From Strongylocentrotus purpuratus (taxonomy: Eukaryota > Echinodermata > Echinoidea > Camarodonta > Strongylocentrotidae): a DNA stretch of 64,000 bases. Numbering within the stretch: the stretch's first letter is position 1; each line of letters opens with the position of its first letter. Both the position numbers and the translations under genes were made by a program. The stretch is from the NCBI RefSeq assembly GCF_000002235.5, contig NW_022145594.1:15812501-15876500 (forward strand), written 5' to 3'. This document shows positions 11,320 to 24,395 of the stretch, one piece after another. The notes under the pieces were generated by a model. It was given only the letters and a program-made list of their open reading frames with translations, did not search any database and had not been told where the DNA came from.

Positions 11320-14300
11320 GTAACATGTTTCCGTTGTATTATATTATCTTCGGTATACTTATCCGAATTTCAATTAAATGTGTTAAAATGATAATAGGAT
11401 TAGATTTGCGTCACTTCACGAAAGGAGACATATTTCCATATAATAAGTTTTATTTCATTTGTGTCTGATAATCATGCCACTGCAGTCAATGCAATTTTGC
11501 AATCATGATAACGATTTCAGATTTCATAATCTTCGGGAGAAATCTCGCTTGATGATTGTTATTCTAAGCATAGAAATTGTGTACATGTCTCACTTCCAGT
11601 TGAACCTAGACTGCTATCCATCACGGACGTTCGGTCTGAGGATGGTTACAAGAATGGAACATCCGTGAGCATCACATCTGGGAGAACACACAACCTAACA
11701 TGTTCAGTCCAAGACGCTAGGCCACCTGCTGAACTCGTGTGGCACGTTCCCGAAGAAGTACAGGTTCTACTGGAAGATCAGTATAACGTTGTTGATGATG
11801 ACGCTTACACGTCTCGAAGAGTTGTTTCCGTAACTCCATCTAGGGACGATGATGGAAAGGTTTTCCGTTGTATGGCTTCGCACCGGGAGCTGGATAATGA
11901 GCTTCAATCAACCATCCGTCTAGATGTTCAAGGTGATTATTGATATCACTCTAGACATATATATTTGCGTTCGAATCGTATTGTTTAGTGAATAAACATC
12001 TTTACGTATGCTATTCTAATTCTGAATATTTAACACATCATATTATTAAAATTCCGAATTACTCAAAATCTTTGACGAATGTCACATCTAAATATCTTGA
12101 TACCAGACGCACGTACCTGCAATGACTGCTGGTAAAGCATAATTCGATGATTATTCCATGACTATATTTCAAAACGAGTCTCCTCATCTCTCCATATAAA
12201 ATAAGAACCTGTATCAATTCTGTCTACATGCCAATTGTTGTGGTATTTCTTTTTCACCTCTTATTTAGTCTCGCCAACAAACCTGCGGCTCACCACCTCT
12301 GACCCCATGACTATCGACGAAGCAGGAACAAGAAGTGTCATTGTCTTTGAAGACTCGGCAACATCATTCACATGTAAGAGTACAGGTTCTCGCCCTAAGG
12401 CTGTCATATCCTGGATCATTGGTTCGGACGACGACCTGGGTAGCACGGCCTCTACGTCAACCATGAATCAGGCTGACCAAGGTTTACGTGACACGAAGTC
12501 TACCCTTCAGTTAATTCCAAAGAGAAGGCATCACACTCAACTTCTCCGATGTGTGGCCTTGGCTGGTATAAACCAGAATCAAACAGAAGTGAGGGTTATC
12601 GTATATGGTGAGTATTCGTACTTAGTATTTACGATATCTCATCTCCTCGATTCAAAACAGAAGGCCGAATGCGGTCTGGGACATACTGCTACACACTTGG
12701 ACATTGATATATACCAGATGCATATTTTAACATTTTGAATAAATGGGTTAACTAATACCATGGTTTGACTATTCGGCAGCAAGATATTTCAATAATTAAA
12801 AATGACAAATTAGGACATTCTTTAGTAACAAACCCTAACAAAAACTAATATATAGATATGAACATAATTTATTGTGTCAGGGTATGAGTTACCTGTAATA
12901 CATAGGCTGTTGCTGCTCATGAAATCGGGAGAACCATTTTTTTGTATCGGTATATACTGTTAATATTTGTCACTGGAACTTACTTAAATTTACAAGGACC
13001 ACCAGATCCTCCTTATCTAAATGGAACAGGAAGATTGCAGGATGGAGTGTCATCTAATGTGACCTGCACATTGAATAATGTCTACCCAGCACCAACGTTC
13101 CAATGGTACCTTGGATCAAAGAACCTCACCAAGGATTCTAACACACAGTCTTCGAGGAATAGACATCATCGAATGGATGCCATAAGTGTTTTCGATTTCA
13201 CACCGGCATTACACGATCATGGGGAACTCCTTGTATGTCAGGTTTTTCAACGAACTGCTCAATCAGTGAAGTCTTCGAGAATCACTGCGGTTCTTAATGT
13301 TCTCTGTAAGTCTCCTTACTTAATGTCTTCCCGAAAAGTCATAGTGCACATCTGATTCTGAGGTACTATTTCTTCTGTATTTATTTTTCTCCAAAAGTTA
13401 ACTGGATGATTAGCAGGAGCTAACGATTGTATATTCCGTTTATAAACCATGAACTCTTGTCCATAATTATTTGTTTAACACTACAGAGTAAAGTATTAGC
13501 AGCATTGCTTTAGTTAAATGTAGACTTTGTGTGTCATTTTGAAACCACCAACATGACGTTTCATTACGTTGGTGAGGGCTACGAGAAATCATGTTCATTT
13601 TTTTTTTATTATCTGCCGTTCATTTATTAAACTTTAGAAAGCCTTCGCATTTGCCTTCCTTTTTTGTATTTCTATAATCGTTCTAATGCATTTATTTGTC
13701 CTTCTGAATCCAGTTCCTCCCGTAATTGAAAGCTTCTTTGTTCGTCGGATACCTATTGGCCAGCGAGGCGTCAATGCCATCTTCACCTGCACATCCGATG
13801 GAAGACCCCCTGGTTCTATAGCATGGCTCTGTGATAACACGAAAGTTACTAACGGCACCCGCCATCAAATTTACCACAGTCTTCTACAAGAAGATACCTC
13901 GATGTCGAGTATTCTGATTATTTATCATACTTCAGCAGAAGACGATGGCAACTATACATGTTTGACCGAGACAAGGCTTGGTCACGACAGCTCAACTATA
14001 ACATTTTCATATTCTGGTAAGTATTTTGCTATCAGACCAAGGTGTATATGTGGATAAGAATGAAATATATAATTGACGAGAGATGATTACGCCAAGGATA
14101 TGTCGTAAATATAATGACAGTTATTCGGTTTAACGATGGGTGCAGGGTAAGGATTAGGGTTACTTTTATATACAACGTTTGGGTTAAAAGTGACAGTTCG
14201 GATAATGACACGAAACTGACCAAAGGGAAATTGCCGCCGGAGCATGTCTTAACGATATCATACCACAAACTAAATGAATTGATTGGATACTTGTTGATTG

Positions 14301-14376
14301 TTTTAGTTGTCAAAGAGATTACCCCTTAATTTCCACCATTTAAAATAAACTACCAGGGAGCCCAGGTCCACCTTAA
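10920..14376 (+). CDS. B1: type B IgSF gene, SP/V-Ig2-Ig3-Ig4-Ig5
   Basis: Exons: signal peptide plus V 10920-11319, Ig2 11600-11932, Ig3 12269-12607, Ig4 12997-13305, Ig5 13714-14016, then an Fn3 relic at 14357 that stops after six codons. The ATG at 10920 is chosen because B2 and B4 start at the same aligned position, followed by a hydrophobic stretch (CIFLAFIVS). All exon borders are phase 1. The likely product is a secreted or alternatively tailed five-Ig ectodomain. Splicing to a remote Fn3-TM block such as that of A4 remains possible, because the Ig5 donor phase matches. It is nearly identical to B4, so the pair A2-B1 and A6-B4 arose by recent block duplication. Confidence 0.75.
11600..11932 (+). 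CDS. B1 exon Ig2 (CD80-like C2)
   Basis: 111 codons, phase 1-1. Core NLTCSVQDARPPAELVW, F strand FRCMASHREL. Confidence 0.82.
12269..12607 (+). CDS. B1 exon Ig3
   Basis: 113 codons, phase 1-1, starting SPTNLRLTTSD. Core SFTCKSTGSRPKAVISW, F strand LLRCVALAG. Confidence 0.82.
12997..13305 (+). CDS. B1 exon Ig4
   Basis: 103 codons, phase 1-1. Core NVTCTLNNVYPAPTFQW, F strand LVCQVFQRT. Confidence 0.82.
13714..14016 (+). CDS. B1 exon Ig5
   Basis: 101 codons, phase 1-1. Core IFTCTSDGRPPGSIAW, F strand DDGNYTCLTETRLG. Confidence 0.82.
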
Positions 14377-14480
14377 TGGTTCATCGTCGATCAAAACCAG
14401 ACGACATCATCTACTTTCTTCGTTGCTTGGCAACCTGGTATCACTGATGGGTGCCAGCGAGATTTCACCTGCAACACTTT
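14357..14480 (+). pseudogene. B1 Fn3 exon relic
   Basis: The CCAG acceptor and sequence align with the Fn3 exon start (SPGPP, then GTTCATCGTCGATCAAAAC), but the reading frame stops at 14374. The second half of the domain is absent. Confidence 0.5.
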
Positions 14481-17400
14481 CTAATGAATACCAAAATATA
14501 TTGCGAGGGTTCTTGTATTGGTCATTTTTAATGAGCACACTATGGTGCAGATTTGAAGGAACAAAGTGTAGATGTGAGTGTCCATTGAAGAAAGTTATTT
14601 GTATAGAAGTTTACAATATCGGTAACGTTAAAACGATAAATGTTGCCCTCACAATGTTACTCCCAATTGTAATGTTTAATACAAACTACTTGGGAATAAT
14701 TTTACCTTTCATCAGTTAGGTAGTAATTGTAGACCTTTACAAAGATAGCTTTCTGATAAGTTTTCTATGACAGACTTTGTACTTGTAGCAAACATATTTT
14801 ATTAATGGAATGTATGTATGATGATCATTCGATATGTGTGCTATGAGTTCACAGAGAAATGAAAATAATGTTACGGCCCTCCATCTTAGAACGGGTCCTG
14901 GATGCTGGAGGGCTGGCCTGTCCCTTGCCTTTATCACCGTCATCTGACGAAGAATTTGCCATCCTGAATAATGCGAGCGGTTTCTATTTGGCTTGTAGTT
15001 CAGAGGCCCGGACGTGGCTCCGTTTTCCCAAAATATCTGGGTGTGGAGATGAGAGGTGTTTTGGATAGCTGGACGTGTATTCTCTATGAGAGGGTTATAT
15101 AACATCAGTCTATGGAGACTCAACTAATTACACGTTATGAAACGATGGATTGTTTAACTGTATACTTTAATAATACAAACATAAGTCAACTTCTCCAACA
15201 CGTTATCATAGTTAGCACCGACACCAATTACCTGGATTAATCTCAACAAGTAGTAAAGGCAGGGATTGCCTTTTGTAGGAACTCTATTTCTCGCTTCCAA
15301 TCCTTTTCCTTATTTTAGCTCAGTTGGAGCAAGCGGAGAGTTCGCTATCTGACCAAGACGAGAGCCAGTGTCGAAGTGACGAAATAATCGTGAAATACTA
15401 GTATTTATAGCATCTGAGACGCTCTGAGAGCTGCTTTACGCATGGTGCGTCCGTAATCGCGCTCTGAGCCCTTACGCCCCAAAAGCTTACTGCGCCCTCT
15501 ACGTTTTCTGCAAGATAACTTAAATTGTAGCGAACTGGTTCGTTACAATAACATGAGAATATAGACCTTGGTTTGACACGGTTCCTTATTTATTGATACA
15601 AACCGTGGTGGAGTGTGTTAGATCCTATGAAAGTAAAATGAAATGATTTACCCTCCATTGGGATGTGGATATTAAATATAAATAAAGCCTATAATTGCCA
15701 AAGGAAGCAAATACGCAATTGTCAAAGATCAATTCTTTTTCGATCTTGTGAATTGAAAAATGTTGTGCCTATAACTAAACTATTATATACCCTTTAGATT
15801 GTTATTACTTAACAATTTATGTTACATGTAGTTGTAACAGTTGAAATTAAACGGTTATTCAATGATTTCAGTGATAATAATTATTTTTTTTTTTTTTTTT
15901 TCACTTGGAATTTTACGTCACTGTTAAAAATATGTGTGTATATTTTTCTGAAGTTAAGTTATTATATAATCTTTTTCAAAGTGTTGAAAGAAAAAAATCG
16001 GAGAATACTGGCGACTCAATATTGACAGAGAATGTTGGCCGAATCTTTTGTTATAACACGTCGATTAAAAAAATGCTTATGTCAATACATGTATGTGTAA
16101 GCGTGAAGTGCAAAGGACGAATTCAATAATGTTGTATTCAATGTTACTGTTTTTCTTCTTAAACAACATCAAATTGGAAAGAATTGTGTGGATATAACTC
16201 ACAAGGCTAACTTGGTATAATCGTTTATTCAGCGTTAAATCTGTTAATACCATGGATGATATTATGGAGCATGACTAAATTATATGACAAGTGTTTTCAT
16301 TATTTCATATTACATTGATTATGATTTTTATGTTAGTTGTTTTTATTTCTATATCGCAATGAACAATATATTTGTATTCAGTATTTCAAATTATTATTTA
16401 AAATTGGTGTAATGCCTTTACATTGAAAGATACACAAACGATACAGCTCACCCTTGGCGAAAGAGCACACTCTATCGTTTGGATATGGACATTGTGATTT
16501 AATCATTAGTAGTTAATGGCTGAATTAACATTTGACAAGCAAATTTTTCTGTAATTGCATTTGTGATCAAAGCTCGAAGTATTAGCATAAGTTCAAAGGG
16601 GAATATGATTTTAATCAAAGTTTGAGTATAAATATTGCAAAATTATAAGCCGTCAAAGTGGTCAATAAACTATCAAATTGCCTGGAGGGCTTGAACGGTG
16701 TGAAAGATTTCACATATTGTATTATTTTTCAAGATGAGATATGTTGTATACTAATTCACCAAACACTAAATTATGGACAAATGTGGCGATATAAACGCAT
16801 TAAACCCGGACGATGGGATATTGCTGGTAATTTTTTTTTTCCTTAACTAAATTACATGACAGATTTGCAATATCATCAATTGAACCAATGATTAAATAGT
16901 TTTTTAAAAAAATGGATCATTGTATCGTCCTCACAATCAATATTTCCTCATTTAAATTTTGTTTTGTCATTGTACTTTAAATTTGCATTTAAGAGCCAAA
17001 TGAGGTAGGGGAGAAACTTTTTTTATTTGCGCTCTTTTGTCAAAAAACTTCGGAATAGGTTTGGACATTTTGCGATGATCGAGAATGTAAAAAGGATTGC
17101 AAGAGAGGAAGCTAGTAGGGAGAGTTTGATGATATTCTGGTCAATCATTTGGTCAATCATTCGACACGACTCAATACCAGTTCGTCCCGCTTTTAATCCA
17201 GATTAGGCAGTCCCAATTGAAAGCAGTAATCCTTTACGCGATAATGTCTCCATATTATAGCATAGAGACAGTTATATAAAGTTGCTTTTAAATATTTGAA
17301 TGATGGAGGTAGTCTCAGTTTTTACTTTTAATCGATTCCATTGTTTCGACCCTAAGTTCTTTGACAATAACATCCGTTTCTTGAGGGGAGGCAGATGATG

Positions 17401-17499
17401 TAGATATTGTTTCGACTGAGCATTGGGTTTTCGTGCAATGTTGGCATAACTACTAGGTACATTCCCTTCTGCAGCTAGGTCAGCTATAATTAGACCTAT
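14481..17499. other. Spacer B1-A3, left part
   Basis: I see no exon. Part of it (about 16340-17270) matches the other spacers. A GC-richer stretch at 14870-15550 is unique in the window and unexplained; near 15315 it contains a tRNA A-box-like AGCTCAGTTGG, possibly a degenerate SINE. The piece 17272-17499 is part of the shared antisense LINE relic. Confidence 0.5.
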
Positions 17500-17505
17500 T
17501 ATCAA
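17272..17505 (-). mobile_element. Antisense LINE relic, RT C-terminal part (copy 1)
   Basis: On the minus strand it reads like the end of a non-LTR reverse transcriptase protein (YANIARKPNAQSKQYL, then a KQWN box and FKSN). It is homologous to 30450-30665 and 58141-58380, so it was already in the ancestral spacer. Its clade is not determinable. Confidence 0.45.
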
Positions 17506-18765
17506 TAAGCAAAATCTTGATAAAGATTGGCTGTTTCATTAAAGACCTTTGTCAAATTTAAGTTATTGGAAAAAAATCATTGAGAAAGTTGCTTGTCGTA
17601 GACTCACGGATTATATGAATGAAAATATGTTGTGGGATCCTAACCAAGCTGCATATAGACCCTATCATAGTACTGAAAGCGCACTTATCAAAGTAAAACA
17701 TGATATTCTGTCTGCCATGGATAAAGGTCGAGTAGTTTTATTGTTGTCATTAGATCTGTCAGCAGCCTTTGATACTATTGTATACTATTGTAATACTATC
17801 ATATGTTATTATGTCGGTTATCAACAAGGCTGGGAATGGAGAGTGCAGCTCTGTGATGGTTTAGGTCATATTGGAAGACTGGTCGACATGTGTTGAAATT
17901 AAAGGGAAACAGTCAGTAGTAGCTTCCCACAAAGTAGGTCTCCCTCAAGGGTCCGTATTTGGACCGATAGGATATACTATATATACGTTGCCTGTCCCAG
18001 ACATCGCTAGACATTATAACGTTTCATATCACACTTATGCTGATGATACACAGTTTTATGTTACGTTTGACCCTAAGTAACCTTATGGCTTAAATACTGC
18101 ATTAACAACTCATTCAGATTGTGTCACTTTTATAAGTACGTGGATGGGAAGGAATACGCTTAAACTATAAGGAGAAGACAGATTTTCTGGTAATGGGCTC
18201 CAAACACAACTTGGGAAACATTAATGATGTTAATCTTACATTTGGAACCACCCAGATTGCACCATCTACACCGGTCAAGAAACTTTTCGATTGCAACAAA
18301 TCTAACCAAATAGATCAGCTTTGTAAATCTGTTCGATTTCAGTTGAAGAATGTATCACATATAGGGACGTATGTATCTGAAGATGCATGTCATCGTGTGA
18401 TTCGCAGCCACGTTCTTTCCCGGTTGGATTATTTTAACGGGCTGCTTGCAGAAGTCCCCCAAACACATATAAGAAGACTTGTATTTATTTTTATTTTCCG
18501 TCATTTAAAAAATACATCAACATATATATATATATTCACAATCATAAAGACACACTTATAAAAAAGAAAGACGGAGGGATGGCCCTACTCAGCGTTGTTA
18601 GCATAACAATGCTGGTTTACAGAGGGGTCAAAGTTTGCAGAACTGGGCTGCTCGTATTATTTTTCGGTTAGACCGTCGTCATGATACCATATGCCTCTAC
18701 TGACATCCCTTCATAGGTTGCCAATCAAACAGAGGAATGTTTTAAAGGTTCTTTTATTTGTATGC
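17500..18765 (+). mobile_element. CR1/Jockey-like LINE fragment (reverse transcriptase)
   Basis: Successive frames encode non-LTR RT motifs: IIEKVACRRLTDYMNE, then LDLSAAFDT (motif A), GLPQGSVFGP (motif B) and YADDTQ (motif C), followed by SHVLSRLDYFNGLLAEVPQT and NWAARIIF. At least three frame changes are needed and an AT-rich insert lies near 18490-18570, so it is dead. It is truncated at both ends. The shared spacer stops at about 17505 and resumes near 18766, so the piece was inserted after the spacers were duplicated. Confidence 0.78.
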
Positions 18766-19374
18766 ACATATGTTTTTCCATTGTATGGCCTCACATAAAA
18801 CCTGTATCTGGGTTCTCGGATGCGCTCCTAAGATCACCCTTGCAAACCATATGTAGTTTTACCAGTCTTTCTATAAACAGTCCATCTGAAAAGTTTGATC
18901 AGACAACATCACTAAAGTCGATAAGTAGCGAGGGAGGTACATAGTAAATTAACCATAACATTTGGAGTAAACTGCTTTGCACATGCTTTTTAAACACAAC
19001 TAAATGTAGTACCTATTTTACATGTTTTCGTCTGAAAAGATAATTAAGCAGGTTTTTATAATATTAAGTGACTCAATCACGATAACATTTGGTATCACAG
19101 GCACCATATATTAGGAGCTACAGAACATCAGCGGCCTATAGACAACTTTCGTTAGAGTCTTTACGCTTTCTTGTCTAAAAATTGCGGGGAAAAAATGTGT
19201 TTATTCCTGTTTCTGTTTGTTATCGGAACTTTTGATTATTATTTAAATAGAATCATAATTAAGTTTTGGTATTCATACGCACCATGTATTAACTGCTACA
19301 ATACACCAAAAGCTGAAGTAAAAACTTTTTAAATGACTGTTCTCTTGATGCATTCCTATTGTAAGGTTATTTTG
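18766..19374. other. Spacer before A3, right part
   Basis: Non-coding sequence matching 30700-31385 and 58400-58890, for example the GGTTCTCGGATGCGCTC region. I see no gene. Confidence 0.55.
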
Positions 19375-19671
19375 TCACAATGTGTGAAGAGAAAGAGCGC
19401 CCCTCTTGTTCACAGATTAACATCATGCATTCTGTCATTACACACTGATGGTTTGGTGAAGTTTGTGAAAATGAGTCGGTGTCAGCCAGGACAAAATTAT
19501 ATTTCTTTCACTTCTAACGCTTTAAATCACTAACGATTCGTCCGAATTGTGGCGTATTAGTTCAAAATCATTTAATCTTTTAGTACTGTCTGCTTGCGTT
19601 CATAACCGTTGATCGCATGTGTTATCAGTTCATAAAATAATGTATTCGAACAATAAGATTTTTGAATAACA
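19375..19671 (+). promoter_or_regulatory. A3 conserved 5' flank (putative promoter)
   Basis: Homologous to the A2 flank, with GAGAAAGAGCGCCCC near 19387. The inverted repeat at 19460-19472 reads AGTTT-GTG-AAAAT, with one mismatch. No TATA box is evident. Confidence 0.45.
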
Positions 19672-19726
19672 ATGGCGATTTTTGCAGAGTTTCTTCTTCT
19701 TCTCGCCGTTACCGTCTCCAAGTCCG
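19672..19726 (+). CDS. A3 signal-peptide exon
   Basis: MAIFAEFLLLLAVTVSKS, phase 1 at the GTGAGT donor. Confidence 0.78.
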
Positions 19727-22700
19727 GTGAGTTTTGTTTCATGTTTTACTTTAGAAAAGTCGTTCGTACTTAGCCCAGGTGGAGATTTTGGAAGATTTAA
19801 CGATGTAATGAATTCATTATAAAAACAAATCCAGCTCCCATCTATGTCGTGCATCTCTTACTACTGATTGAGCTCTTTGCTAATCACGTATTGAAAACAA
19901 TTCTGGCAAGTAAAATCATTTACTGGTAACATCGGGCCATTGTCTTTTATCTAAAATGTGTTAAGCAAAGTATGTATTTGATACCTGACGTAGCTTTAGG
20001 AGGCGGCACCAGAGGCCATGCCCCAATCAAGTGGTAACAAAAAGGAGAACGGGACAAGGACGAGGAAAGAAGATGCCAATACCAAATATCGCACTCTCCC
20101 CTAATCATTAACTCTGTAAATAAAAAATTAATTACGAGTATAATAGATCGATGCCCATAAACTTTCCATTGCACCCTCTATGGTCCTACTCATTCAACAT
20201 CACTGTACCGAAGATTTTACACTGGTCTGTACCTTCATACCAAAAACATGGGATCGACAATTTATTTGGACAAAGGGTAGCAACGACAAGTTTGCCTCTC
20301 ACTCATGTCAGCCCTATCCTCATTGTATGGAAAGCATTACTTTCCCTTCGAAGTATAGTTCCCTGTCAGACTCATCCAGTGGGAATCTTACAATAAAACA
20401 CCTAACAATGGATGACGAGAACAATTACATATGCACTGTAAGCGGTAAATATGGACCAGTACATCCAACATTAGCTAGCATACAAGTAACACCCCTCATA
20501 CCAGGTAAAAACAAAGTCCTTACATCCCGAATTCAGCATTGGAAATGAAGCTCGTTTCCCCGTCTTGTATAATTTAAGGGAAGTTGTTCTTTATCAAACA
20601 CTAAACCCGAACATGCCAGCAAATACATAACCTGGTACAGGTTTAGCTAACAATAGTTTTGAACATGGTAGATATCGAGGAAACCTTTTGCGGTTTAGTT
20701 TCAGGCATGTCTTTTTATTTTCATTTTCTATTTTATTTGGAAGTTTTGATAATGTACTAAATTACATCAACAAACTAAATTACAATCGCACCAAATATTG
20801 TTTGTAAACGGATGAAGTGTATATTTTTAAGAAGCTATCTGTGAAAGAATGTGGTAAGAGTAATGAATAACTCATTTACATTAAAGTTGACTATCAGAAT
20901 AGAAAAGTACAATCCGAAGTGAAATTCATTGACTGTGACTTCTCACTCTTTTGATGCCAGCTCCACCTTATTGGATTTTTATCACGGATGAGACAATGAG
21001 CGGCCGCGGTGTATACCACAACAACGACAATATAACGGTAATCGCTGGAGAGCCGCATAACATGACATGCACAACATACCATGCAAGGCCTCCTGCAGAG
21101 CTGAAATGGAATTTTCCAGAGTATATAAAGGTTGTTCCTCATGATCAGTCTAATGTTATACAAAGCACCAGATATATCTCTCAGAAGACTATTACATTCA
21201 TGCCCTCTAGAAATGACCAAGGAAAGCCTCTTTATTGTGTGGCATCACATCCAGAACTACAAAATAATCTTCAATGCTCAGTTTATCTGAATGTTCAAGG
21301 TAAGAAATGTATGTTAAGTTCGACGAAATATTCTTTTTTTCACATCCTAAAAGTGTACACTTTTAATCGCAGAGGTGCTGATGTCAGTAAGATCTTAAGT
21401 TGAGTTCTAGTCATGCGATTGCACTGTGAAAGAAATGGCGTGGAATTGATGTGAAGAAGTGCATCATATAGCATATACGTATTAGTGTGTACTGCAAGGT
21501 TCTTGAGTCATCAAAATCATAAGATATTTGGCCAAGTCTAGGTAAAGTAACATGTTCTGTTCATACAAAGATGTATATTGGACTGGACAAACATGTTGCA
21601 TAAAAATCGGGCCTCGTGTAAAAGCTGTTACTTGTCTTATTTATAATTATGGAGGCATTTCAGGAGCCATGCTTGTCAGGGAACATTTGTATTTCTATTA
21701 TGTTCATCCACACTTGCATAAGAACAATGATAACGCTCTCAAATCCTTTTCCCCTCTCCCCTGAGCTCAGCATTATCTTTGAATGAGCCCTTTGTTACCC
21801 TCGTTCAATTGCTCCACTCATATTTCCACTTTGAATTTTTAAGGGAAATATCCCAAACTGTTTGTTAATCGTCATCTTTGCTTGAATGATTTGAACTTGA
21901 TTCACACAAATACTAGAACTGTTTTTCTTCACAGAAACAGATTTGTTGAGCTTTCCTGGAAGCATTACCTATTTATCTTCATTTCTTTGTTCTGTAATGA
22001 AGTTTTACCCACCAACATGCTGATTTTACCGACTGGAGATAACAGGGAACACGAATATGGGTCAACACTCATTTACGTTCAAGAATATTCATCCACTTCA
22101 ATCACTTGTAGAAGTGTTGGATCGTTACCAGCAGTTGAATTATCATGGACACTTGAAAACGCCAAAAATGTTCCAGGTAACATAAGCCTTTCAAATTATC
22201 GCAATGCTTTAGATGAAAGTTTGTTTGACACTGATAGTATCATCACAATACATCCAGAGAGAAAACACCACGGAAAATTTCTTCAATGCTTTGCAGCTTT
22301 AGGAAGCTTTTTGGGACGACGAGGAGCCAAACTGATGGTTTACGGTGAGTTTTACTTCTTTAATATAATCGGGATTCGAATTTCTTTAAACGACTTTGAT
22401 GATAAACATTTATTGTATTAAATAAAACGACTAATCCATTTTAAGCCCTATTCATAACTAATAATTCGAAAGAGGTTACTATTTGATTTATCGTGATCCA
22501 CTCTAGCTACCTAAACTGATGTCACCTCGAACTGGGAGGGAAAAGGCAAACGTTTATCACTATGACCCTCGGTTCTCTCATCGCCGTATAAATAAATAAT
22601 ACATAAAAGAGCTTCTATATTCTACCAACCGACATGTTACCCTCATTAAGGGCTTATTAACATATAACTTTGAATTTGTTTTCTATGTAAAGGCCCACCA

Positions 22701-23974
22701 GATAATGTTAACATTACCATACCAGATGATCTACAAGACGGAACAGAAACCAATATAAGCTGCATAGCTGTTAATGGATACCCTGCTCCGCTCATCCATT
22801 GGTACATCGGATCAAGAAATGTGACATCAAATTCGTCTCTTAACTCTTCGATGAATGAAGATTGTCGGTATGATGCTACAAGTACCGTTACCCTCATACC
22901 AAAGAGGTTTGATCATGGGAAACCTCTTCTCTGCCAGGCGGTTCAACCTACAACATCCCCTATGCGATCAGTGAATGTTAGCATGGTCCTAAACATATCA
23001 TGTGAGTATCCAATTTAATTTAAATTGTTCATAACTAAGCCTCCATCTAGAGTTTCGTGTACCTGTTTGTCTTTTAATGTTATGCTTTTTCGTTCTACCT
23101 GCTTCACACGTCCCCTATGGGTTGATGTTTTCCACATCTGACAACAGAATGCATGTGGATAACGCTCACAGTAATAGACTATAATGCCAATTTAATTTTT
23201 TGTTCGTGCATCCTTTGACAAGTTCTACTAACCTTAAATAACTCACCAGTGCAATTATCGTCCTTGTATCTCCTTCTATTTTCTATATATTACATTTTTT
23301 CAAAAATGTTTTTTAACATTTCCTACAATCTAGATGACCCAGTTGTGTTCGTTTCTTCTCGACGGCTAACATCAAATACATTACGAGCTGGGATCGTTTT
23401 GACTTGTACCTCAGACGCCAATCCGCCTTCTTTTATCTTCCAATGGTTCTGTAACGGCACACAGTTTTCTAACGAAACCCGGAACAGTACATTCTCAGAG
23501 ACTATACTCGAAGGTGAAACACTGACTTCCAGTAAAGTCGAGATTCGACACCCCCTGTCCGAAGATCCTTTTGATTACAAATGCGAAGCTGTTTCAAGCT
23601 ATGGTTCCGGCAGTGCAGTCTTCAACTCCAAAATATCTCGTAAGTATATTATTTTTAAAAATTCATTTGTGTCTCGTGCATCTGGAACTCTATGTGCATT
23701 GAATTGCATGATCCTTGCTTCCAAATTAACATATTCAACTTATATCCATTACAAATGTATTCTATTACTCATTAACGCTACAAGTTACTGAACTGAACCA
23801 GACCCTACCATTTTTTTTTTATTTACGCTTACCACTAATTAACCTTTAATTGCAGTTATTCCCGATTCACCTTCTTCGCTTATCGTCGACCTAAACCAAA
23901 CGACATCTTCAACGCTCTTCGTTGTCTCGCAACCTGGATTTATCATCAGATTACAACACGATTTTCATTATTAA
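19672..23974 (+). CDS. A3: type A IgSF gene with damaged V exon
   Basis: Exons: signal peptide 19672-19726, V remnant about 20210-20504, Ig2 20961-21299, Ig3 22003-22344, Ig4 22693-23001, Ig5 23334-23639, terminal Fn3-like 23856-23974. The 5' part of the V exon, including its acceptor, no longer matches its sisters. The signal exon could still join Ig2 directly, because both borders are phase 1, giving a four-Ig protein. The rest of the unit is open. The terminal exon gives a stop after 38 codons and is followed by ATTAAA at 24061. A second copy of the terminal exon lies in a 421-bp tandem duplication. Whether A3 is a working gene or a pseudogene cannot be decided from sequence. Confidence 0.65.
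20210..20504 (+). pseudogene. A3 V exon, 5' end lost
   Basis: Homology begins at EDFTLVC and runs through the extra pair CQPYPHC and the F strand NNYICTVSG to a good phase 1 donor. The first ~20 residues and the acceptor present in A2, A4, A5 and A6 are not found. An ATG at 20180 opens the frame but adds no signal peptide. Confidence 0.6.
20961..21299 (+). CDS. A3 exon Ig2 (CD80-like C2)
   Basis: 113 codons, phase 1-1, two codons longer than its sisters. Core MTCTTYHARPPAELKW, F strand LYCVASHPEL. Confidence 0.8.
22003..22344 (+). CDS. A3 exon Ig3
   Basis: 114 codons, phase 1-1, starting LPTNMLILPTGD. Core SITCRSVGSLPAVELSW, F strand LQCFAALG. Confidence 0.8.
22693..23001 (+). CDS. A3 exon Ig4
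   Basis: 103 codons, phase 1-1. Core ISCIAVNGYPAPLIHW, F strand LLCQAVQPT. An extra Cys appears in NEDCRYD. Confidence 0.8.
23334..23639 (+). CDS. A3 exon Ig5
   Basis: 102 codons, phase 1-1. Core VLTCTSDANPPSFIFQW, F strand YKCEAVSSYGSGS. Confidence 0.8.
23856..23974 (+). CDS. A3 terminal Fn3-like exon, copy 1
   Basis: The GCAG acceptor is followed by 38 open codons (start IPDSPSSLIVDLNQTTSST), then TAA. The stop falls at the same aligned codon as in A6. Confidence 0.5.
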
Positions 23975-24276
23975 AGTAAAAATACAATAGAGTAAAGTTA
24001 AGTAAAATACTACAAAATGTCAATGGTTAACTGATATTTTCATTTAATCATATACTGCCTATTAAAGGTGCCAGTTATAGTAATTTTCCAAACCCCCTTT
24101 TATCAAAAATGGAGCATTCCACTTATGTCCTTCAGAAAGATGAACAGCTTTCACTTTCGTAGCTCATGAGATACAAATGTATTTTATTAATCATTAACGC
24201 TACAAGTTACTGAACTGAACCAGACCCTACCATTTTTTTTTATTTACGCTTTCCATTAATTAACCTTTAATTGCAG

Positions 24277-24395
24277 TTATTCCCGATTCACCTTCTTCGC
24301 TTATCGTCGACCTAAACCAAACGACATCTTCAACGCTCTTCGTTGTCTCGCAACCTGGATTTTTCATCAGATTACAACACGATTCTCATTATTAA
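24277..24395 (+). CDS. A3 terminal Fn3-like exon, copy 2
   Basis: Duplicate of 23856-23974 with two replacement differences; the same 38 codons and TAA are intact. Confidence 0.4.

Noticed and set aside
15300-15400. AGCTCAGTTGG tRNA-like A box
   Set aside because: No convincing anticodon arm or B box follows. Kept only as a possible degenerate SINE inside the spacer entry.
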